Assembly (NCBI RefSeq): GCF_000247695.1
Contig: NW_004624854.1
Span: 2,998,641-3,062,640 of the forward strand
DNA length: 64,000 nucleotides
From: Heterocephalus glaber
Lineage: Eukaryota > Chordata > Mammalia > Rodentia > Bathyergidae
Direction: 5' to 3'
Below are positions 12,033-24,200 of the stretch, piece by piece. The notes under the pieces were generated by a model. That model saw only the letters and a program-made list of their open reading frames with translations, was not told the origin of the DNA and did not search any database. Both the position numbers and the translations under genes were made by a program. Numbering within the stretch: position 1 is the first letter of the stretch; every line of letters starts with the position of its first letter.

Positions 12033-12514
12033 ATAGGCTATTCATTCCCCATGGATTCCTTTACAAAGTGGCACAAATTGGGTGTCTTCAACCAACAGAA
12101 ATGGATTGTCTCCTAGTCAAGGAATCTAAAATTTTGAAATCAAGGTTCCAGCAGGGCCTTGCTGCCCTACAAACTTGTAGGGAGCTCTCTTTGGAGTGGT
12201 GATTTCCTGACAGCTGCGGGTACACTGGCAATTTGTAACATCCCTGGATCACACAACCCCAGTGTTTGTCTTCATTGTCACATGGGGCTCTTCTCAAGGC
12301 AACAGCCACATTGGATTATTGTCCATGCTCCTCCAGCTTGGCTGCATCTTAACAAATTTCATCCACAAGGTTCAGATAAGGGACTTCTGATCCCTTATTA
12401 AGTAAGACCCTTATTGATTATAAGAAGTAAGTATTTCCAGATAAGGGACAGTCAGAGATAGAGTATTAGAACAGAACATATCCTTTTTGGAGGGACACAT
12501 CTCAGTCCACAACA
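12033..12514 (-). mobile_element. MLT1-type MaLR LTR, antisense
   Basis: On the plus strand the left part reads CAACCAACAGAAATGGATTG and then AAATCAAGGTTCCAGCAGGG. The right end has TTTTTGGAGGGACACATCTC and CAGTCCACAACA. These correspond to the complement of the two ends of an MLT1-type LTR. The middle is diverged. It appears to be a solo LTR, with no internal genes and no clear 5-bp duplication read. Confidence 0.7.
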
Positions 12515-13205
12515 ATAGTAAGACCATCGTATCTGTTCATATTCTACTTGATCCTATTCCAATTATAATATCAATTATACAATCATACTAGATTGTGTAT
12601 TTAAAAACGTGACTTATAAAGAAGCAATCTCGCTTTGTATCACATACTTAGAATTATCTCCAGAAACAATGAATCCAGGCAGTGTAGAACATAATATTTT
12701 AAACCCTTCTCTCTCTCAATTATACTGAATTTAATAACACTTATTATAAAAATATTTAATCCTAAATATGTGCATGGTACTATAAAAATAAAGCTAAAAT
12801 GAGCTTTCAGAAACTAGGGGAAGGCTCTTCTAGGAAGAAATTGGCTCTGGAATTTTTAAACTTTATCTTACAAACTTTATTTATGAAAAACACCAAAAAT
12901 GCAAGATCAAGCTATATCTCTGTATATGAGTTATATGAAGATTCCTAATATTAGAAGTTGTAGAGATGGAGTAACATGAAAAATGTGGTGATTAAATTAA
13001 CATTCAAAGCGTTACTCATTTTTAATGGCATTATGAAGGCTCACTTTTTATAATTAAATATACAGTCGGTGAATAAGGATTTCATCAGAATACTTTCTTA
13101 ACAAAATACTAAGGTTAATTTCCTCATCAAGAAGTTTCCCAAAAGAAAATTTTTTCTAAGAATGATTTGTTCTCTTATTAATTAGTCTTCCTATTTTAAA
13201 GTTTT
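12515..13205. other. AT-rich stretch, nothing recognised
   Basis: Short AT-rich runs only. A faint similarity to MIR near 12715-12790 is too weak to call. Confidence 0.45.
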
Positions 13206-13215
13206 GTATATATAC

Positions 13216-13246
<31 letters not shown>

Positions 13247-13253
13247 TATATAT

Positions 13254-13298
<45 letters not shown>
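13206..13298. repeat. Compound TA/CA microsatellite
   Basis: About 93 bp of alternating blocks of (TA)n and (CA)n: TA, CA, TA, CA, TA. All units are alternating purine-pyrimidine. The repeat is fairly pure, so it is likely to vary in length between individuals. Confidence 0.95.
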
Positions 13299-14053
13299 AA
13301 ATCACTTACCAGAAGATTCAAGTATGATTTGATATTAGTTGATAAGCTCTTTTTCTGGACAATAATTGAATTTCAATAAGTAATTGGGAAAAAATCTTTC
13401 ATTCTTACCTGGAAAAGCACACTACTTAATAACTTTTGTGATCATCCTGCTTAGTACACAATATATACACTTGTTCCATTTTATTTTATGCATCCTCAAA
13501 CATAAGAAATAAGCTATATAATTTTCAGATTGATCATAAGAAGTAAGTGAAATCATGTATGTGAAGTGTCCAGGACAATGACTACTAAGTAAGATGAAAT
13601 TGTCACATGTTTAAGAAACAACACAGCTGTCTTCACTATTTCTTCATTGTCTTAATTCAGAATCAAACATACACAAACACACACACTATTGAACCTGTTT
13701 CTCTGCATGTCCCTGACTTCATCACTTTGGTCCCGTGACCCTGGAGATGCTGAGTTCAGCTCAGCGGCTGATTGCTACAACAGCTTGAGGTTCAAGAAGG
13801 ACTCTCAAGCCTTAGCATCCACTGAAATTTCTCCTGCTGTATTTCAGTGTTGCTTGGGATCATGCCCCACTGTGTTATATGTGATCTCTTTCTTTTCAAA
13901 TAGAAGTGTGAATCCTAGGCCTCACCTCCGCCTATGTTGGATGGAAGAATATGACTTGCTCACTGCACGTAGTATCCCAACAGCCACGGGTGGCATTCTA
14001 GAAGGCAATGACCAAAATACTTCCTCATTAATTCTCGTCCTCCCTGAGTACCC
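13299..14053. other. Unassigned intergenic DNA
   Basis: The part from about 13690 to 14050 has higher GC and keeps a long plus-strand frame (13689-14156, 155 codons) that runs through the TG repeat. Its poly Cys-Val stretch is just translated microsatellite. No domain is recognised and I do not call it a gene. Confidence 0.45.
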
Positions 14054-14054
14054 T

Positions 14055-14102
<48 letters not shown>

Positions 14103-14108
14103 TGTGCA
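14054..14108. repeat. (TG)n microsatellite
   Basis: About 55 bp of TG dinucleotides with a single TA interruption near the right end. It is long and pure enough to be polymorphic. Confidence 0.97.
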
Positions 14109-16739
14109 CAGGGGATGGGGGAGTCAGAGTTTGGATTGCAGTGTGATACACAGTAGCTAATTTTTCAACTCCGAAGTAAATCTGCAAAATTAAATCCAAT
14201 CTTCTCGTCATTCTCCCTAAAGCTTTCCTGTAACCTTCCTTTCATATGTAACTAGGATTTCTCTACATCTTGAGTGTGATGGTCACACTCTTATTACTTC
14301 CTCCAAGGGAAGAGATCTATTTGCTCTTATTTAAAAAATAAAACTCAGAATTGTTACTTTTGCCCTTGATATTATATTATGGTTCCTTCACTGTGATTAT
14401 TCATATTTATATTATGAAAAAATAAAAGCAAATCTGAAAAAAGATAGAGTATAAAAAATAAAGGCCAAGAATTTAGGGGCTCTGCATTTTTGTGACCTAT
14501 TAATGTTTACATGATTTGCTGAAGGACAATTAGTTTTTCTAACCATACTCAAAAAATACTTGCTCAGATGATTTTGATTTGAATTTATTTCCTGAAATAA
14601 GATTTTTTAAAAATTCTGTCAACCAAGTTCAATTGAATGGACTTTTCACTAAGTGTTTTGTTTCTTTAGATGCTTTAATAAAACAATCTACTAATTGTAC
14701 TCTAAAGTTCTTGTACTGATACTTTGAAACACATATAATTTTGAGTGAAAACACAAACAAATAAAAATCCAAAATACTTATAAAGAACATGAGGATGATG
14801 TTACTATGAAACAGAATGTTTTCTATGTTGTTCCTTATATTTAAATATTTTTATATATTTAAATGTTTTTTAAACTAAAAATTAAAAATTCTCTGAAATC
14901 TAAACCCTGAAGTAACTAGATGACACTGAATACACAGTGGTATTTATTTAGTATTATATACTCTTAGAATGAGAGTACAAATGTCCCTTAGTGGTTCCTC
15001 ATGTCTTACACAATTCCAAGTAATAAGGACACACTTCACAGGTTGGGTAGTTATGTCTATGGTTACCATGGGAATGTAAGTTTAAAACTATGAGCTAAAA
15101 TTTAATTACAGTATGAATATTTGTTTACATTAAAATTGTCTTTCCCTGCCAAGAAAGTGTTCTTCAATAACTACAATTTTTAATATGTGTGTATACATAA
15201 TTAGGCATATATTTGTAATATCTTATAATTACCCTCTTTCATGTCATATGTGTATGTATAATTTAATATTAATATACATGCATAGATATGTGTAGTATAT
15301 CTCTTTTCTTTTAATTGGCATTGATCTTTGATATTTTGTTTATTTTGGAAGTTCTGTATATATTAACTATTTTAAACTGAATCACAGAGATTATTTTACT
15401 TAAGGACCTCTGAAATGTTTAGATTTTAATAAAACTGATCATTAATATAATTTGGTGCATAACTCTGAGGAGGGAAAAATGTTACTGTCAAAATTAATAA
15501 GGAATTCGAGCATCATTGATAATTTTATTTTCCTTGCTAATGAATTCACAGTAGAAGGTATTTATGATAATGAAAAGACTGAAATGTACATGCATAGTTT
15601 ATTCTTCAAAAAAATAATATTTTTTTCAATGTTACATAATGTTTAATAAAATGATCATCACTTAGAGGTTTTCCAGACCATACATTTGGTAACATTCTTA
15701 CTGAAATTGAATAATAATTATTAAAATATTCATAAGCAAATATTCTCAGTGTTGATTAGCATAGTAATTATTTTGAAATATTAATCTTTCAGAAATGATA
15801 ATACAAATTTATATTTATCCAAGACAAAATGTCATACAATAATTTATCATTAGTTTTCCCTTTTCCTATTCTGTTCTCTTTACTCAGGCTAATTCATGCC
15901 CAAAACTTTGAAGTTTTTCTACCCAATTAGTGGATTGCTGTCTAATTCTCTATGGACATAATTGTTATACTCAATCAGAATTATCCATAAACTCTTTTTG
16001 AACTTGAAGACCACTTTAGAACTACAAAATTATACGATTATATGACTCTTAATCTCACTGATTTTTATATTTTCAAAATTGATAACCTGACACAAACTCA
16101 ACAAAAATCCTCAATGAAATTGTAAATCCAAATGTTATAGTTTTAAAAAACCCACACCCCAAACATGTTGGTTTCTATCCTTTCCGTACTGATTAACCCT
16201 CAATATTTTAATCTCTTAGGCACGCTGATCTGTAATCAGAATTGGGCTAAAAACATGGATATTTTCCATTACCCCAATCCTGATCAATGAAGCAAACACT
16301 TATTTAAAAAATGTCATAAAATATTTCCTTAATCAAGCAACTGCATCAATAATTATAATGAAATATTGATGTTGAATTATTTTTTGACAAGAATCTAGTA
16401 CAAAGTCTTATAAAGTAAGCAATGTTTAGTGTTGAAATATCTGAAATGAGTCACTGAAAATACATTTATACTAAGAAGTCTTTCTGGCATATTCTCCAAA
16501 TATTTTTATTTAGAGAAAAGTTTAAAAAATTCAATAACAAACCTATAACACTCTTCTTCCACAAATTGCTTTTACGTTTCTTTGTCAGAATATTTAAATT
16601 GCATTTTAACCAAATACTGATGTGTTTTTGGCATTTGTATAATTTTTCTTTGGCCACTTTGCTATTGAATGGATTCCTGAAATCATCTGCCTTATATACA
16701 AATTGAAGGCTAGAGAGTTAGATTAATATTATCTTATTT
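14109..16739. other. AT-rich, repeat-poor DNA without recognised genes
   Basis: No L1, SINE or LTR is recognisable over about 2.6 kb, which is unusual for this window. Frames are short. A short inverted repeat (8-bp arms, 3-bp centre) is at 14272-14290. Confidence 0.45.
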
Positions 16740-17000
16740 ATCCCACATTATTAAATCAGATTTGCATGTAAAATTGATAAGAAGAAAGCCAATATGTCGA
16801 GTCAATGACCATTCCCACACTGGAGTGCATTGGCAATTTCTGCAATGATGATAAGCATTAAATATGCTAAGAGTACTTGTTTACAAAGAGCTTAGCATAA
16901 CTATTGGCAGGAATCAAGCAAAGACTAGGATTCCAGACTCATTCACATGAAAAGTTTTGAAAAGCTCTTGGTTCCAGTTAACCATAGCATAAATGTGCAT
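16740..17000. promoter_or_regulatory. Candidate conserved non-coding element
   Basis: This is a repeat-free, complex-looking stretch with a cluster of factor-like motifs. It has a perfect octamer ATTTGCAT at 16760-16767 (POU type), a FOX-like TGTTTAC at 16878-16884, and GATAAG nearby (about 16776 and 16851). Such motifs occur by chance in AT-rich DNA. The call rests on the lack of repeats and on texture, and conservation was not tested. Confidence 0.25.
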
Positions 17001-17619
17001 AATTTTGTACTTTGACTTACTCAAAAGAAAGGAATATGAAAGCAGTTTGTTTTCAATAAATCCTGGCGAAGTCACTGATAGTAATGCCAAGATTACATAA
17101 ATCTACGTGACAAGGGATATAAGGATACAGAGTGGTGCATTCATTTGAGCCTCATTTTTCTCTTGTCTGTCACAAAAAATTGCATACATGACTTTTTAAA
17201 AAGAAATAAAAAAGAAACAATAAAAATCCAATGCTAACAGAATCTGTCAATTGTAAAACAATGCAATATTCCCAGAAAGGAAGGCTGTTGTTGCCCCTGG
17301 GGAGAAGGGATGAAGGGGGAAAGTCCAATATTGCTGAGAGAACCAACTCGCCTTATAGAACTGATATTTTCAGCAGAATGGAAAAGCTTTTCACAAAGGA
17401 CTTTTCACTATAAAAACTCATCTGAAAGGCATCCTCTATCTTAGGATAATTATTATATCATGATAATAGTTATTTTAAAGAATATGCAGTTTCTTATGTT
17501 TAGCCGGGTTCCAAGCATCACTGTAATTGCCCTGGCTGTGATACACAGTTCGATCAATTCCAGGTAGATATGTTTGCTCCCACAGGCAGATGCTTCAGTA
17601 GATTTTTTTTTCTGCTAAG

Positions 17620-18090
17620 AAGTGAACAAAAAAAGCTTCCTATGCTCAGCCTCAAGATGCTTGCTGATCACAGCATTTATTGGAGGCACTTTTAACAAAT
17701 CTCTATAGTCTTCTTTGGCCTGGTGCCCTTGGGGATGAGACAGGCACTGCTGTGGGTGACTTTTGCTTGTTATTTAACTTTGACGCAGCTAAGATCTCTT
17801 TAACGAATGCTAGCTTGCTGACCTTTGGCTCCAAGTGGAAAGAATTCATTTGAAAATAAACTGCTCCGTGGAACATTCCCCAGCATTAAGACCTCGATCT
17901 AAAAATGAATTGTTGATTGTTCTTCACTGACCTCTGTCTTCACTGTGCTCTGTGACCCAACAAAATAAAACAGCTATCGTTTCTATCTATGACAAACTAG
18001 GCTTGGAATGAATAGGTGCAGAATACTCATTCCATCATTAATTTTATTGGAAATGTTTCTGCACTTGACATCAATACAAAAGTTCACTTT
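17620..18090. promoter_or_regulatory. Candidate conserved non-coding element
   Basis: This repeat-free stretch has clearly higher complexity and GC than its flanks. It includes a nuclear-receptor-like TGACCTTTGG at 17819-17828, and an AT-rich homeodomain-type site (TTAATTTTATTGG, about 18038). I see no open frame of note and no splice-site pattern that would make it an exon. Regulatory function is inference only. Confidence 0.25.
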
Positions 18091-19335
18091 CATGGATACA
18101 CCATTTTCTCATAAAAGCTAACAAGAGTCAAAGTTTTGTAATAAGATACACACACATTTTCTTTCAGATTACTGTTTTTCCTTCAATTATGTAATAGATT
18201 TTTAGGATGAAAACAGGGAGGCAAAGCATTTTATATTTATGCATGGTACTAGACATGTACTATATGGGAATGAGAGAATTGTGATAAGATGAATTAAGCC
18301 TATAGAGTGTATTTTAACAAGTAAGGTAGAAACAATAGCTACATATTTACTAGCAAGTTGACTGTGACTTATAGTATATAGTGATATAACTTAGTCCAAA
18401 CCATTTACTACTCTGATGCAATAAATAAAGGCTATTCATGATCAATTGTTCCCTTTAGAGGATGAATTCCTTATACCACACCACCTTTTAATAAACATTT
18501 ATGGTAACTGTATCAGTCATTCTGCATTCCTGTCTTTTGATTTTACTTAACTAGTCACAAAGCCTGTCCTCAGTGCATCATTCTTCATTTCAAATCAAAT
18601 CATTGCATATTTTGACCACTTGAGCAACCCAAGAAGAGATTATCTCAAGCCTTTTCTGGGTCTGAATGTGATGTTTGCTTTCAGAGTCAGTATTTGAGAG
18701 CATTAATTCCTCAGGTGAGACTTTTGACACTCTCTGGTATTAATGTGAAGAAAAACCTTCCACAGTGAGAATGAAGGCATCATTTTAAGCTATAGCATGC
18801 TGCTTATCTAATATTTTGGACTTGTTTAACATACCAGACCACCATGAGATAAATATAAAGCAGTGAGAATCCAACCCTTGTATGTAGCAATCAGGGATTG
18901 AGTACTTCACTGGATAGATGGTCGAAAATATTAATAAAAATTTGGATTTAAATGAAATGATTTGGATGAAAATGCAGTGCTCCTGTTAGTGACAAGGAAG
19001 GTCAAGACTCATGGTATGTAGCGTACTAGGACAGTTAGTTCTGCCCTTTTCCTGAATATCACAGGGATAGGAACACACTCAATCCAAGGTAGGTTAAAGC
19101 CCTAACTGGTGTTGCAGAGTCACGAATGAGTCAGCAAAATCCATGTAGGCTGAATATGCAGTTTCTTCAAATACAATTTTTTATAAACAAAGTCATTTTT
19201 GTAGTACAATGTTCTCCTTCAGTTAATAGTCCAATTCAATATAGATATTTTTTACATAAAATTTAAAGATTTTTTTTTTTTGCATTTTCACTCTAGAGAG
19301 TTATGTGTGCATGACCAAAAAAGAGAATAGAAAAT
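18091..19335. other. Unassigned, repeat-poor DNA
   Basis: No gene or named repeat is recognised. The sequence around 18500-18800 is of normal complexity and free of simple repeats. Confidence 0.4.
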
Positions 19336-19425
19336 AAGCAGGATGTGGTGGCCTGAAATCTCAGCATTCTGCAAAGCTAAGGCAGGAGAATTACAAATTT
19401 GAGGCCAGCCTAGGTAACTTAGCAG
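19336..19425 (+). mobile_element. B1-type SINE (7SL-derived), diverged
   Basis: GCAGGATGTGGTGGCCTGAA at the left and GAGGCCAGCCTAGGTAACTT at the right correspond to the start of a B1 monomer and its B-box region. The copy is diverged and has no obvious A tail or duplication, so it is an old insertion. B1 elements are diagnostic of rodents. Confidence 0.8.
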
Positions 19426-20082
19426 TTTAGATGCTAAATGTGAAATCTACTTATGCAGTATCATAAAAACATAAAACAATTATAGGAAACATTTAATTTG
19501 TGCTTAATTTACAATATAAGTACGCTCATTTACATTGAAAATCTTTATATTTTGTCTCAGTTAATATAATCAATAAATCATTTGATATTCTCTATTTGGT
19601 GATAGTACTGTTTTCAAGTTCATAGACTTTTTTTTTGTTTTAGAAAGTAATGTATGCTATAAATACTTAGAGAATACTCAAGCCAGAACTCAAACACTTC
19701 TTACCAATTTCTCTGACTGCCAGTAGAATCTACTGTCACTTTTCTCTGGGCAATTGGGCAACAGCATTCACTGCTCAGTGTTCCTCCCTTCTTACTTTGC
19801 TATATTCAGCACCATAGTTTGGATACATCACTGGTGCTCATCAGACTATGTCAGCTTTTCCAGACCCTTCCCAAAGCTTTCTGGTCTGCTCTAGAGTAAA
19901 AGCTCAGTAAAAATAATGGCATCAAAGCCAAAAGGTCAGATTCCATGTAACTGTTTGACTGGATCAACAATATCGCTACTCCGCCCAGTTTAGCTGCATT
20001 GGATCATTTTGAAAAATATTGACTTATGCATTTATTTTTAAGCATCATGTTTGTCCTTTGTGATCATGAAACTAGGCAACAT

Positions 20083-20122
20083 TTTGTTGTTGTTGTTGTT
20101 GGTGGTGGTGGTGTTGTTGTTG
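20083..20122. repeat. (TTG)n-(TGG)n-(TTG)n microsatellite
   Basis: Trinucleotide repeat of about 40 bp with a TGG block embedded between TTG blocks. Confidence 0.95.
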
Positions 20123-20278
20123 ATAGACTATTCCAGTGGTAATGGTGGAACAGAGGACTTCGGCTTCGTAGAAAAATGCTGAAGACATGGACAACTAAAT
20201 CGGGTCAGTCATTTCAATGTTATTTCACTTGAAAGGAGTAAGATGAGGGGGCTTTGAATCATGCTGATTAAAGTCAAC

Positions 20279-20300
20279 CTCTCTCTCTCTCTCTCTCCTT
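20279..20300. repeat. (CT)n microsatellite
   Basis: About 20 bp of CT dinucleotides, pure. Confidence 0.9.
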
Positions 20301-20829
20301 CTTCTGAATTCGTGAAAGGTCAGATAAACAATGTAGCATTGGGTCTGTAGCACCTAACTTCAAAATGAGTAATTACATTTTGTTTGGGGAGTTCAGCCCA
20401 GTGCAGGTGGAGCTCAGTCCAAACCCAAATCTCCTCTAAATTTTTTAAAACCATTTTTCTCTTTTGGTCAGGTTCCCTTACAGGGCATCAGTGCTGTTTC
20501 AGTTATGCCAATTGAGTTTTTGGTCTCAACTTATCATTAATAGGTTACAGTTTCATTGAGATCCCACATTTCTATGGTTCCTGCATGTGGCAAAGTGAGA
20601 ACTGTCAGTTAGGCAGTTGTAACCATGTAAGATTTTAGCAAGGATATGGCCCTAGGAACAGCAACTTCATCACTATCTGAAAGGTAATATGAAGAAGACA
20701 AAGTAGATCCCTTACCTAGAGTCTTCTGGAACCAAACTAACTAACCTCAAATAGATTAAATCATAAGGCAGGCAAGGACACCTACGTGCTACAGCCAAGC
20801 AGTCTGTAGATTCCTACGATCCCCGTGCA

Positions 20830-21202
20830 ATCCTTTTCATTCCTACTTTAAGGCTTTTGCTCTTGGAATCCTTCCTCTCTACAATACAGTTCAGTAGATA
20901 GGCACGTGGCTTGTTCTCATCTGATTCAAGCTGTACAAAAATAACCACTTCTAAGTGAGGTTTTCACTATCTTCCTCGATTAACCTTGTATGACTACCAT
21001 CTTAGGAATGACTGCCCTACTATTTAGCTTTAATTTTTTTCTGTATCGATCATTAGCATGGAATAAGCTGATATGTGTCTATTTTGTCTTATCTGTCTAG
21101 CTCAATGAAGGGAAATATTTTATTTACTGCTATATTCATTGTTCCTAGAATAGTAACTAACAAGTAGATACTTGATAAACATTTGATTGATAAGTTAGTC
21201 AA
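20830..21202 (+). mobile_element. L2 (LINE2) 3' end
   Basis: The order of landmarks follows the L2 3' region. A stretch resembling TTTGCTCTTGGAATCCTTCC (about 20856) is followed by a CTCATCTGATTCAAGCT-like stretch, then TCTAGCTCAATGAAGGGAAA (about 21098), and finally the ATACTTGATAAACATTTG tail that resembles the L2 terminal tail of short repeats. L2 is an ancient mammalian LINE and the copy is strongly diverged. Its tail is duplicated (see 21159-21246). Confidence 0.75.
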
Positions 21203-21246
21203 AACAAGTAGATACTTGATAAACATTTGATTGATAAGTTAGTCAA
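21159..21246. repeat. Exact 44-bp tandem duplication
   Basis: Positions 21159-21202 and 21203-21246 are identical 44-bp units, each beginning AACAAGTAGATACTTG and ending TTAGTCAA. The lack of any difference shows that the duplication is far younger than the surrounding L2. Confidence 0.98.
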
Positions 21247-24200
21247 TGTGTCAATAAATATTATTTTTTCAATTCTATGTTGACTTAGCAACATTACTTC
21301 TGAAGTACTCCAAAATTTGTTCTCAAATTAAGGAATTTTATATTTGATTGACATATTCAACTCCCATAATCAAGCTTAGTAAATGTTAAGCTTCTAAATA
21401 TGAGCCAAACAAATGTATTGCTAATATATGCTAATATTGCTAATATGCTAATATAAAAAAGGTCAATGAAATTGAGAGATCTTGATACTTACCCAAATTA
21501 TACAACCATTTGATCATTTGATAGCTTCAAAAATTTTTATCTCCAAAATAAGATCCCCAGCTTAAATTAAACCTTCACAACCCTGGTAATCAGGAGCTGT
21601 GGATGGAAATGGAGACACATTAGAAAAATTGTCCCAATAATTTAATGTATTTAAATGTGTAATAAAGAATGGATCAAAGAATACTTAGATCAATTATGTA
21701 TGTTTCTCTTTAGACAAATGGAAATATTTCTGTGACTAATAAAAACTTTCAGAAAATACTAAATTATATCAAAATAATAATTTAATAAAGTTTTAGATGT
21801 TTTGGGCACGACTATGAGCAAGTAATAAGAGCTCTGTACAAATAGTAGTAACCTAGTCTTCATCTTTCAGTCATGAACTTTGTTTATGAAACATTGCAAA
21901 GCAAAACAACACTTAAAAGATTGCATCTTTCTCCTAATTAGCACCTTTTTTTCAATTTTCCAGACAAGCTAGATTCTTTTTGGCTACTATTATTTTTGTC
22001 TCATTTTAGACCTTTATATATTCTTTAATTTCATGTGTTTTTCCCAAACCTTTGTAGAGCTAAATTAGAGTTCCACTTTTGTACTAAAAAGTCATCATGT
22101 TTTTTTTTTCCCGTTGCTTTATTGTCTCCTTTGATCTCAGTGTACTTCTAAATGTAGAGTGTTTATCTAATAACTAAAATATAGGCAAATCATAGGTTGT
22201 ATTTTTGGACATTTCATCTTTTTCTTAGTTTGTTAACCTCTCCATCGTAAATATTTGACCTCTTTTCTAGAAGAAATTAGCACATACTTGACTTTTGAAA
22301 GGGTACATGTAGAGATTTTGTGGTATATAATTCAAAAAAGTCAAGTATGCTTGACTTTTTAGTCAACTGCTTGGATTGAATAGAAGGTACATACAATTAT
22401 AAAAGCATGAGGAGTTTATAGCCATATGCTGGAAATGATTCTTCAGTGTGCACAGCAGACAGCTGTTTCATAAAGTGCTAACGAAGATTTACGCTTAAGA
22501 AATGGTATCTACTACTAGAAAGTGCTATAAGTTGCTATATTTGCATTGATATAGTTACCTCACTCTTTTGTTGAGTGTTATATTATTTAAACCTCCATAT
22601 AATTTAGTGCATTTAAAAAGTAAATACAGTACTCTTAGAATGAGTAAATTTAAACTGCATTACATGCCTGCAGAATGAACTCTGAATTCTGTACCATGCA
22701 CAATGCTTTTTTTGGTAGATAAAAATTTATTCTTTATCTAAACTTCCTTGAAATTTTCAGACCCTGAAAAACACTTATTGTTTGAATCACTAATTTTCTC
22801 ACATGCTTGAGCCTTTCTAACCTGACATTCTAGGTGTCTAAAATGCCTTTCTTATTGGTTTTTCCTTTTGTACGTCTTTTTTTTCTCACTATATTTCAAG
22901 ATAACAAGTAAAAAAGTATTCAACTTTTCTAGGATATTTTCTGAAACCAAATGAAAATATATTTTGTTGTACAGCACATAAGACAGGCACTGACAATAAC
23001 TTTTCATAAACTCAGAAGTGTAAACACAAGCATCTCTATCCTATCAGTTACATATTTATTAGACCTATTCTATGAATATGATGCCCATAACATCAAGGTG
23101 TTTTCAGATTAGTGAGAAGGAACTGAAATTTTAAAGATGAACAGGACTCGACCATATACTGAGATAAAATATATCTAAGGAATGCACATTTCTCAGCAAG
23201 TTAAGCAGACAAAGATAAAAGTACAGCCAAGGGCAGGTTAGGAATTGTCTTAGAATAATTCAGCACAATTCTTCTATCTTCACAGTAGATGATAGACCTT
23301 CACCGAATCTGTTCCACATTGTAGGTGGAATTCTTTCACATGCCTGGAGTATAAATTAATGTGTTTGATATTTTAGCACTTTGAATGAAATCTACCAGAA
23401 CTAGTGAGTAGACTTATTACTAAATTTAGTATTTAAAGCATCTACTTACACTTTTTCAGGTAAAATTGTATCTTTTCTTTATTGAAGTAACACTTTTCCC
23501 ACTCACTTATGAGCACAGACCCCAGGTCATAATGGTCCTGTACTCATCACAATGTCCAACATGGCAGATATTTGGTGGCCCAAGTGAAATCAGCCATGGA
23601 ATTTTTCTAGTAATATTAAGAAAGTGAGATTGCTTTTCTAGTACCTTGGACATTCAGCAAGTGTTTATGTTTATAATTTTTATTACTACGTGTTTGAAGT
23701 GCATGATGATTACTCATCGTGAATACTTCATACCTGAACAAAACACATCTTCATCTTCATTCTTTTTCATCCCCTTCCCTTCCTCCTTTCCCATCCTCCA
23801 TCCTTCGGTCGCTTTTCCTTCTGTAAACGCTCTAAGCTCGTGGGAGAATCTGCCCAACAATGAAGTTACAAAAATGTAAGAGATGAGTACATGGATAGTT
23901 AGGGCCATGTTGGCCTGAATAAACCTCTGGATATTTTAACCCAAAGTCACATTTCACCCAAACATTCATGGCTAATACACAGTACCTTTATTATGACAAT
24001 GATGATTTTTAAAAGTGTTTAAATGAAGTCTACACTAAAATATTTTATCATCATTGATTTTTCAATATTTTAGAAGGTAACACTAATTTAAAAACAATAT
24101 GAGGATTTGCATAGTCAAAAATACACATTCATTAGACATTTAAATATCTCAGACCTTAAAACTTCACTGTGGAAATAAAATAATTTTGTCACCACATATT

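Larger units (their letters stand above)
19426..20829. other. Unassigned DNA with short simple repeats
   Basis: Contains a (TTG)n/(TGG)n run at 20083-20122 and a (CT)n run at 20279-20298. Otherwise it is mixed-complexity DNA without a recognisable gene. Confidence 0.45.

Noticed and set aside
13689..14156. 155-codon plus-strand frame
   Set aside because: Its right part is translated (TG)n giving Cys-Val repeats. No domain was found in the rest.
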